A stretch of 64,000 bases of DNA from Armatimonadota bacterium. GTDB lineage: Bacteria > Armatimonadota > Zipacnadia > JAUWAU01. Under the pieces are notes generated by a model. The model worked only from the letters and a program-made list of their open reading frames with translations, ran no database searches and was not told the DNA's origin. Position numbers and translations under genes: made by a program. Positions 1-7,086 of the stretch are shown here, one piece after another (positions within the stretch are counted from its first letter, which is position 1; each line of letters starts with the position of its first letter). The stretch lies in the NCBI GenBank assembly GCA_030601885.1, contig JAUWAU010000002.1, positions 1 through 64,000 of the forward strand, given 5' to 3'.

Positions 1-1
1 C

Positions 2-1117
2 ATCCCGCTGCAGACGGGCTGGAACATGGTGGCCGCGCCGTACGAAGCCACCATGGACAGCCTGCTCGTGGACAACGCCGGCGACGTGCGGAGCCTGGAG
101 GAGGCGGCATTAGCCAACTGGGTCCTGGCCACGTTCTATTACTCCCACAACGGCACCGGCAGCTATAGCACGCTCACCATCGGTCAGACGCCGGCGGACG
201 CGCTGTCGGTGTGGTACGGGTACTGGGTGCTGGCAGGAGTGGACTGTTCTCTAATCGTCCCGCCGCCAACTGGCGGCGCAGGAGCCACGGCGATCCGGGC
301 AGCACAACCGGCCCAGCCGCAGCCAGCTTGGGCGTTCGACGTCATCGCCACCAGCGCCGGCTCGACGGACAGCGTCACGATAGCGGGAGCCGATGCGGCG
401 ACGGACGAGTTCGACGGCTTTGCGCTCGACAGGCCCAAGCCGCCGGCGGCGCCGGGGGAGGCGAGGGTGCGGATGGTGCTCAGAGGCAAAGACCGGCGGG
501 GAAGGGCATCCCCGCCCTACAACAAGGCACCGGGCCGCCAGATGCCGTCGAGCTCCGAGTTGGCGATGGAGACAAAGGGCACAGCCGAGGATGCAGCCGA
601 ATGGGAGTTCGCCGTCAGTGGCGGCGTCGAGGGCGAGCCGGTGACGCTGAGCTGGCCGGAGTTGAGCCGGCTGCCGAAGGATCGCGTGGCCATTCTGACC
701 GACCGGGACACGGGCAAGCGCACCTTCATGCGCACGCGAGGGCAGTATGAGTTTACGGCTCCGGGTGCGGGCAGTAGCCGGAGTCTTGCAGTGACCGTGA
801 AGCAGGCACGGCAGGTCGGGCCGCTCATCAGCAGCTTCTCGGCGATGCCGTTGAGAGGCGCTGGCGGGGCAGAACTGAGGTTCAGCCTGTCGGCGGATGC
901 CACCCTCAGCATCCGCGTGCTCAACGTTGCCGGGCGCCTCGTAGCACGCGTGCGGGAGGGTGCCGCAGTCCAGGCCGGGACGCACGCACTAACTTGGAAC
1001 GGGCAGTCGATGAGCCATACGCCCTTGCCGAACGGGACGTATCTCTGCGTCCTGGAAGTCAAGGCTCCCGATGGCCAGCAGGCGCGCGCCGTGCGGCCTC
1101 TGGCTCTGAGGCGATAG
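2..1117 (+). CDS. Secreted repeat protein, C-terminal part (5' end outside window)
   Basis: The frame is open from base 2 and has no start codon in the window; its first residues (IPLQTGWNMVAAPY) match the middle of the intact paralogue at 7087-9597. What remains is the GWNMV-type module, a linker, and a C-terminal FlgD-Ig-like domain (roughly the last 90 residues, with LSIRVLNVAGRLV and PNGTYLCVLEVKAPDG). Such C-terminal beta domains are common on secreted or surface proteins of several phyla. The N-terminal 47-residue repeats seen in the other paralogues must lie upstream. A palindromic repeat sits in frame at 495-522. The function is unknown; an extracellular or cell-surface role is inferred from the family architecture. 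Confidence 0.8.
   Translation: MPLQTGWNMVAAPYEATMDSLLVDNAGDVRSLEEAALANWVLATFYYSHNGTGSYSTLTIGQTPADALSVWYGYWVLAGVDCSLIVPPPTGGAGATAIRAAQPAQPQPAWAFDVIATSAGSTDSVTIAGADAATDEFDGFALDRPKPPAAPGEARVRMVLRGKDRRGRASPPYNKAPGRQMPSSSELAMETKGTAEDAAEWEFAVSGGVEGEPVTLSWPELSRLPKDRVAILTDRDTGKRTFMRTRGQYEFTAPGAGSSRSLAVTVKQARQVGPLISSFSAMPLRGAGGAELRFSLSADATLSIRVLNVAGRLVARVREGAAVQAGTHALTWNGQSMSHTPLPNGTYLCVLEVKAPDGQQARAVRPLALRR
495..522 (+). repeat. Palindromic repeat in frame inside coding sequence (paralogue 1)
   Basis: The 28-nt block begins GGCGGGG, ends CCCCGCCCTACAA and encodes the RRGRASPPYN region. The same position in the paralogues (6403-6430 and 8939-9002) holds closer copies of a repeat also found between genes at 4194-4221 and 53107-53134. 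This copy is the most diverged, about 21 of 28 matches to the 4194 copy. Confidence 0.6.
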
Positions 1118-1312
1118 GCTGCGCCGGCCGGCGAACCCCGTCTCGGCGCCGTTCCGGTAGCATCTTTCCCTCCGAGGGGCCGCTGACACGGCTGCCTTGT
1201 GGTCCTGCTGAACAGTGCCTCACCGTCCCCTGCCACACCCGGCTGACGACTCCCGCGAAACGGGCGCAAGGCGAGCGGCCATTCCTGCATCCACTCAAGA
1301 AAGGCGCTCGAG

Positions 1313-3226
1313 GTGCGAGAAGTGCGTGATGCGGAGTTGAAGCTGGTCCGGGCCGCTCAAGCGGGCGATGCCGCAGCCTTCGGCGCGCTGGTGGACCGGT
1401 ATCGTCACCAGGTCTACGGGCTGTGCTATCACATCGTCAGCGACTTTGAGGTGGCACGCGACCTCGCCCAGGAGGCGTTCGTGCAGGCCTTCCGGAGGCT
1501 CGGGCAGCTCCGGCGCGCGGCGAACTTCGTGGCTTGGCTGCGGGCTCTGACGCGCAATACGTGCCGCATGTGGCTTCGCCGCCCGCGACCGAACACCGTC
1601 CCCATGGATGCGGCTGCAGGGGAGTCCGTCGGCGATCCGTCGGACGCCTCTGCAGTGAAGGCCACGGTGGAGGCGGCGCTCGCCATTCTCCCCGAACAGG
1701 CCCGGCTCGTGCTGACGCTCTTCTATATCGACGGGCTGACCCACGATGACATCTCCCGGTTCCTCGGCACGAGCACCTCCGCCGTCACGGCACGGCTGCA
1801 CCGCGCCCGGGAGCGCCTCAGGAAGGAGCTGGTGGCGATGATCGGCGACGCCTTTGAGCGAGAGTATCTCACGGACGACTTCACGGACGCGGTGGTGCAG
1901 CAAGTCACGGTGAAGAACGTCGGCTGGGACCGCAGCGGAAAGCCGCTGGTGACGCTTGTCACCGAAGACGAGAAGGCGCTCCTGGCGATCTGGATCGGCT
2001 TCTTCGAGGCCGACTCCATCGCCGCCGGCCTGAGCGAGGAGGAGCCGTCTGAGCTCAACGCCCACGACACCATCATCGAGGCCCTGAAGGCGTTCAATAT
2101 CACCATCGATCAAGTCGTCGTAGATAGGCTCGAGGGCAGTACCTACTACGCCACGATCGTCGCTCGGCGCGGCAAGCGCACCGTTCGCAAGATCGACGCT
2201 CGACCCAGCGACGCCATTGCTCTCGCCCTCCGCGGGGATGCGCCGATATACGTCGTGAACGCCGTAATGGACAAATCGGCACTCCGCGAACGGGATCGCG
2301 AAAAGGCCCGCCCAGTGCCCGAGAGCGGCATCGAGATCGGCCCCCGGGAGGCCCGCGAAGGCGGCGAAGCCGATGAGGCGACACGGACCTATCTGCGAGA
2401 GGTAGAGCGCGCGCCTCGGCTGTCGGACGAGGAGGAGATGGAGCTTGCGCGCCGGGCCAAGAGGGACAAAGAAGCGGCAAAGAAGCTGGCGGAGGCGAAC
2501 GTGCGGCTGGCGGTCAACATAGCCAAGGAGTACGCGGGCCGTTGTCACATGTCGCTGCTGCAGCTTATCCAGCAAGGCAACCTGGGCCTAATGCGTGCCG
2601 TGGAGAAGTTCGATCCCTGCAAGGGCCACAAGTTCAGCACATACGCCACCTGGTGGATTCGGCAGGCTATCACGCGCGCCATCACCGCCCACGAGTCCAT
2701 CATCCGCGTTCCCATGCGCGAAGTGGCGAGGGTCAACCGCGTGGTGAAGACCGCGCGGCGCCTGCGCCAGGAACTCGGCCGCGCACCCACGATGAAAGAG
2801 GTCGCCGCCGAGATGGATATCCCTCCCGAGCGCGTGTCGGAATTGACGCGCATGGTTCCCGAGGGCCTCATCCAAACGGCCTTCGGCAAGGAGCCGCCTG
2901 CGGAGCCGAAGCTGCCGAGGCTTGTCTTTCGTTCGTCGGCCGATCCGTGGCGCCACATCGCGTATTGGCTCACGCACGGGCTGTCGCCGGAACTATCGTG
3001 GCGCATCGCGCTGCGGGGCGATATGGCGAGCATACGATCGCGCACCCCAGAGGGCGAGCGCGAGCGCTGCCGGATACCCAAAGATGGCTATGAGAAGGTG
3101 CGGCGGATGTTCCTGAATCCGGACGAGAAGCAGCGCACATTCGAGGCGCCGAAAGGGCCCTGGCACGTGAAGACGCGCAAGACGAAGACGGGCGAGGTCC
3201 TCCACATCCGGCACGGAGCGGCGTAA
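1313..3226 (+). CDS. ECF sigma / bifunctional nuclease / sigma-70 triple fusion
   Basis: The 637-residue protein has three recognisable parts. Residues about 10-180 are an ECF sigma factor with region 2 ([14 protein letters not shown]) and region 4 ([22 protein letters not shown]). Residues about 195-325 are a BFN (DUF151) domain, with [12 protein letters not shown] near its end. Residues about 353-520 are a primary-type sigma-70 segment: region 1.2 ([19 protein letters not shown]), region 2 ([28 protein letters not shown]) and region 3 ([19 protein letters not shown]). No region 4 follows; the last 115 residues match nothing I know. The start is GTG with an AGAAAGGCG stretch upstream. It should bind core RNA polymerase, possibly through either sigma part, and recognise -35 elements only through the ECF region 4. 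That role is inferred. The next gene also carries a BFN domain. Confidence 0.85.
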   Translation: MREVRDAELKLVRAAQAGDAAAFGALVDRYRHQVYGLCYHIVSDFEVARDLAQEAFVQAFRRLGQLRRAANFVAWLRALTRNTCRMWLRRPRPNTVPMDAAAGESVGDPSDASAVKATVEAALAILPEQARLVLTLFYIDGLTHDDISRFLGTSTSAVTARLHRARERLRKELVAMIGDAFEREYLTDDFTDAVVQQVTVKNVGWDRSGKPLVTLVTEDEKALLAIWIGFFEADSIAAGLSEEEPSELNAHDTIIEALKAFNITIDQVVVDRLEGSTYYATIVARRGKRTVRKIDARPSDAIALALRGDAPIYVVNAVMDKSALRERDREKARPVPESGIEIGPREAREGGEADEATRTYLREVERAPRLSDEEEMELARRAKRDKEAAKKLAEANVRLAVNIAKEYAGRCHMSLLQLIQQGNLGLMRAVEKFDPCKGHKFSTYATWWIRQAITRAITAHESIIRVPMREVARVNRVVKTARRLRQELGRAPTMKEVAAEMDIPPERVSELTRMVPEGLIQTAFGKEPPAEPKLPRLVFRSSADPWRHIAYWLTHGLSPELSWRIALRGDMASIRSRTPEGERERCRIPKDGYEKVRRMFLNPDEKQRTFEAPKGPWHVKTRKTKTGEVLHIRHGAA

Positions 3227-3294
3227 TCACACACTGGCCGACTGAGCCGACGTTGCGAAACATGGGCCCGGTCGGTCGCAAAGGCGGTGCAGCG

Positions 3295-4113
3295 ATGGCA
3301 GGCAAGGCACAGCTACGTCGCGCCAAGGTGGGCGCGTGCGGCACGGACCAGAGCGGGCAGCCCTGCGTGGTGCTCGAGACGCGCACGCGCGCCCTGGTCG
3401 TGCCAGTGGGCGCGGTCCACGCGCAGAACATCGCGCTATTGCACGCCGGCGAGAAGCCCGAGCGACCCTTCACGCATCACGCCTTCGCCGACATGCTGGG
3501 CGCGTTCAACGTACACGCAGAAGCTGTGGAGATCGACCGCGTGGAGGACGGTATCTTCGGCGCGACGCTCAGGCTGCGCCGGGGGCAGCGCATGCGCCGG
3601 GCCCTCGAAGTGCCAGCGGGCGACGCCATCGCCCTTGCAGTGCACCAGCACTGCCCCGTTCTGGTAGCTGAGGCAGTGCTGCGCGCGGCAGCCGTCAGGA
3701 AACCCGATGCGCCTGCCAGCAGCATCACCGCCCAGCCTCTCCCGCTGCGGGCGCCCGTCTCGCGGGGCCTTTCGATGCCGGGCCTGCTCGTCGCGCGTGC
3801 ATTGGAGCTAAGAGCCACTCGCACCGAGATCCACGCCACGCGGCGGGGCATCACGACGACGCAGGTAACGCGGCGCGGCAAGCGCTCGGACATCTGGCTC
3901 CCCCAAAAGGGCTGGCGAGACCTTCTTCTCGGAATATGCGAACTCGCCGGGATTCCGTTCGCCCTCGACCCCGGCGAACGGTCGCTGCCCCAGGGACGCC
4001 TTCGCGGGGAGATACTCATCAGAACCGGCACGCGCAGGATGGTCGGGAACGTGGAGATCGACTCCCGCCGCAGCGGCGGCGACATTGTCATAACGTACGC
4101 CGACCCATCGTAG
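3295..4113 (+). CDS. BFN (DUF151) domain protein with GspE/PilB N-domain-like tail
   Basis: Residues about 10-130 form a bifunctional-nuclease-type domain (GQPCVVLETRTRALVVPVG, FADMLGAFNVHAEAV, PAGDAIALAVH). Residues about 156-272 (LLVARALELRATRTEIHATRRG, then RSDIWLPQKGWRDLLLGICELAG, then LPQGRLRGEILIRTG) follow the order of the N-terminal domain of type II/IV secretion ATPases: ARALE..SDIHIEP, a loop, L...IK.LAG and LPQ.GR. The ATPase motor is absent. The second assignment rests on motif order only. The start at 3295 is chosen for its upstream AAGGCGG; TTG 3253 and ATG 3262 are in-frame alternatives. It lies 68 bp after another BFN gene, which suggests linked function, perhaps regulatory. 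Confidence 0.65.
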   Translation: MAGKAQLRRAKVGACGTDQSGQPCVVLETRTRALVVPVGAVHAQNIALLHAGEKPERPFTHHAFADMLGAFNVHAEAVEIDRVEDGIFGATLRLRRGQRMRRALEVPAGDAIALAVHQHCPVLVAEAVLRAAAVRKPDAPASSITAQPLPLRAPVSRGLSMPGLLVARALELRATRTEIHATRRGITTTQVTRRGKRSDIWLPQKGWRDLLLGICELAGIPFALDPGERSLPQGRLRGEILIRTGTRRMVGNVEIDSRRSGGDIVITYADPS

Positions 4114-4193
4114 CCAGGATCGCACGTCTCGGCAACTCGGCCTCGTCGTGCACTCCGAGGTCTCCCGCGAAGATTCCGCATACCGGGCCGTCA

Positions 4194-4221
4194 TTGTAGG
4201 GCGGGTGCTCCGTCGCCCGCC
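4194..4221 (-). repeat. 28-bp palindromic intergenic repeat
   Basis: Read on the minus strand it begins GGCGGGCGACGGAG and ends CCCGCCCTACAA. It matches the in-gene copy at 6403-6430 at 26 of 28 positions and the intergenic copy at 53107-53134 closely. GGCGGG and CCCGCC can pair as a hairpin. Confidence 0.75.
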
Positions 4222-4237
4222 GCCTTTGCCTCAGTAG

Positions 4238-4399
4238 ACAGAGCCCGCGAACCTCAGCGCGGAGATCTTCATCGTTTCCGCGTGCCCCAGCCTCACTAAC
4301 ACATACGCCCCGAGCGGGACCTACCTCCTCCGCCTTTCCGTCCGCACCGAGGACGGCGAACAGGCCTCCGCCGTGACCATGCTGCAAGTGGCCCGGTAG
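4238..4399 (+). pseudogene. Remnant C-terminus of a fourth secreted-protein paralogue
   Basis: The frame ending at TAG 4397-4399 reads LSAEIFIVSA, then APSGTYLLRLSVRTEDGEQA, then SAVTMLQVAR. This lines up with the end of the FlgD-like domain in the intact paralogues (LPSGVYLCVLSAKAPAGQQA, then SAVRRLLLAR). The frame closes at a stop at 4235-4237 and has no start, so only about 50 residues survive. It lies directly upstream of paralogue 2, which suggests an earlier tandem copy lost by deletion. Confidence 0.65.
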
Positions 4400-4560
4400 C
4401 AGGCTTGAAGCCCTCCTTGCATTCCGTGGCGGCACTGGCCCAATCGGCCTGGTCTTGTGCTGCCCGAAGCAGGCATCTCCCGGCAGGCCGCCGAACATAT
4501 ACATCGAGCGGCCTGGACAGTATGCGGGCTGGACAACGCCACTGGGCGCGGAGGAGCGAA

Positions 4561-7025
4561 TGTCGATGCGTTTCCTTATGGCTGTAGTGTTCTGTGGTTT
4601 GATGCTGTTGGTCGCTGCCGAAGTGTGCGCAGCGGACGCCTGGTACATCCAGACGGTGGACAGCGCAGGCGGGGTCGGCTTGGACACCTCGCTGGCGCTG
4701 GACGCCAACGGCTATCCGCGCACAAGCTACTGGGACTTCACCAACGCCGACCTCAAGTACGCCGCCTGGAACGGCAGCGGTTGGGACATCGAGACCGTGG
4801 ACAGCGCCGGCAATGTCGGCGAGCACACCTCGCTGGCGCTGGACGCCAGCGGCTATCCGCGCATAAGCTAGTACGACTTCACCAACCGCGACCTCAAGTA
4901 CGCCGCCTGGAACGGCAGCAGTTGGGATATCCAGACGGTCGACAGTGCCGGCAGGGCCGGTGAGTCCACATCCCTGGCGCTGGACGCCAGCGGCTATCCG
5001 CACATAAGCTACCACGACGGCAGCAACGCCGACCTCAAGTACGCCGCCTGGAACGGCAGCAGTTGGGACATCCAGACGGTGGACAGCGCTGGCAATGTTG
5101 GCGGCCCCACGTCGGTGGCCCTCGACGCCAGCGGGTATCCGCACATAAGCTACTACGACGCGTGGCCCAACGACGACCTCAAGTACGCCGCCTGGAACGG
5201 CACCAGTTGGGACATTCAGACGGTGGACAGCGCCGGCAATGTCGGGTACTTCACCTCCCTGGCGCTGGACGCCAGCGGCTATGCGCACATAAGCTACTTG
5301 GACTCGACCAGCTTCGACCTCAAGTACGCCGCCTGGGAGGGCAGCAGTTGGGGCATCCAGACGGTGGACAGCGCCGGTCCGGTCGGCGCGCACACCTCCC
5401 TCGCGCTGGAGGCCAGCGGCTATGCGCACATAAGCTACTCCGACGACACCAACAACGACCTTAAGTACGCCGCCTGGAACGGCACCAGTTGGGACATTCA
5501 GACGGTGGACAGCGCCGGCTTGGTCGGCGCGGACACCTCCCTGGCGCTGGACGCCAGCCGCGGCTATGCGCACATAAGCTACTTCGATGCTTGGCCCAAC
5601 GAGGACCTCAAGTACGCCACCACGCGGGCGCCAGCGGAGGCGTCGCACGGGCTGCCGGCCACGGGCTATTACATGATCTCGTTCCCGCTGATCCCGCCCT
5701 CGCCGACCCCGGACGCCTTGCTCTCCGACGACCTGGGCGATGGCGCTTACTACATGTGGCGCTGGGAAGCGGGCGGCTATCAGACCGTACCGACCAGCGC
5801 CCCGGGGTCCCATACCACCACGCTCGACGTTCAGGAGGGGTTTTGGCTGCTGGCTCAAGCCGCCACGCTGGACATGGACGTGGGTGGCACGCTGCCGCAC
5901 GGTGATCAGGCTATCCCACTGCAAGCGGGCTGGAACATGGTGGCAGCGCCCTACGAAGCCGAAATGGACAGCCTGCTGGTGGACAACGCGGGGGACGTGC
6001 GCAGCCTGGCGGAGGCGCAAGCAGTCAACTGGGTACTGGCGACCTTCTATTACTCGCACGACAGCACGGGCAGCTACAGCACGCTCACCATCAATCAGAC
6101 GCCGCCAGACGCGCTGTCGCTCTGGTACGGCTACTGGGTGCTGGCGGGGATCGACTGCTCGCTCATCGTCCCGGCGCCATCCGGCGGCGCAGGAGGCACG
6201 GCGATCCGGGCAGCACAACCGGCTGGTCGGCAGCCAGCCTGGGCGTTCGACGTTCGGGCGAGGTGCGGGAACTCCGAAGACACCATCACGATAGCGGCGG
6301 CCGATGCTGCTTCGGACGACTTCGACGGCTTTGCGTTGGACAAGCCCAAGCCGCCGGCAGCGCCCGGCGAGGGCAGGCTGTGGGTCGCGCTCAGAGAAGG
6401 CAGGCGGGGGACGGAGCCCCCGCCCTACAACAAGGCACCCGGCGGACCGATGCCGTGGGCGTCTGAGCTGGCGATGGAAACGAAGAGCGCGACGCAAGAC
6501 GCAGCCGAGTGGCACTTCACCGTCACCGGCGGGGTCGAAGGGGAGACAGTAACGCTCACTTGGCCGGAGCTAAGCCGACTGCCGAAGGATCGCGTGGCCA
6601 TCCTGAAGGATCACGACACGGGCAAGCGCAGCTTCATGCGCACGCGGGCCCAGTACGAATTCAGCGCCCCGGGCGAGGGCAGCAGCCGCAGCTTCGCGGT
6701 GACGGTGAAACGCCCGCAGCAGGTCGCAGCGCTCATCAGCAGCTTCTCGGCGGTGCCGCTGCGCAGTGCCGGTGGAGCGGAGATCGCTTTCAGCCTGTCG
6801 GCAGATGCGAGCGTAGAGATCAGCGTGCTCAACGTCGCCGGCCGACTGGTGCAGCATGTGCGGCAGGCGACAGCCGCCGAGGCTGGCATGCACACCGTCA
6901 CCTGGGACGGCCGCTCGCTGCGCGGCACGGCGCTGCCCAGCGGGGTATACCTGTGCGTGCTCAGCGCCAAGGCCCCCGCCGGCCAGCAGGCCAGCGCCGT
7001 GCGGCGGCTTCTGCTGGCGCGGTGA
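4561..7025 (+). pseudogene. Secreted 7-repeat protein interrupted by one in-frame TAG
   Basis: The start is ATG 4561, preceded by GGAGGAG. A signal peptide follows (hydrophobic MAVVFCGLMLLVAA, cleavage near CAADA). Seven repeats of about 47 residues come next (core TVDSAG..G..TSLALDASGY..ISY, DLKYAAWNG), then a GWNMVAAPY module and a FlgD-Ig-like C-terminal domain. A TAG at 4869-4871 stands where the other repeats have TAC (Tyr of ISYYD). The same frame then stays open to 7025 without frameshift. It is therefore a single-base nonsense change, a sequencing error, or readthrough. The third paralogue, at 7087, is intact, so the family still functions in this genome. An extracellular role is likely; the ligand is unknown. 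Confidence 0.8.
6403..6430 (+). repeat. Palindromic repeat in frame inside coding sequence (paralogue 2)
   Basis: This 28-nt block (GGCGGGGG, ACGGAG, CCCCCGCC, then CTACAA) forms a perfect 8-bp stem with a 6-nt loop. It encodes RRGTEPPPYN in a linker before the FlgD-like domain. It differs at only two positions from the intergenic repeat at 4194-4221 (reverse strand). Confidence 0.75.
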
Positions 7026-7086
7026 GGGCGAGCGGCAGCATGGGCGCGGAGAAGCCCAAGGGCCTGCGATCTGAGGAGCGACAGCC

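Larger units (their letters stand above)
4114..4560. other. Gap holding repeat and gene remnant
   Basis: This 447-bp stretch holds a palindromic repeat (4194-4221), the decayed tail of a secreted-protein paralogue (4238-4399), and the leader of the next paralogue, which ends in a strong GGAGGAG ribosome-binding site at about 4550. I see no other gene in it. Confidence 0.6.

Noticed and set aside
1295..2575. 426-codon open frame antisense to the sigma fusion
   Set aside because: Composition is that of a reverse-strand shadow, and the plus-strand protein has clear sigma and BFN motifs.
4640..5620. Regular 141-bp direct repeats, at first sight array-like (also 7170-8150 and 30170-31010)
   Set aside because: They are in frame and encode 47-residue protein repeats with no unique spacers, so they are not CRISPR arrays.
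4296..6515. Very long open frame on the minus strand (739 codons), and similar ones at 7150-8175 and 10924-12735
   Set aside because: They lie opposite well-supported genes, have biased Gly/Val/Arg composition and mirror the repeats; they follow from high GC content.
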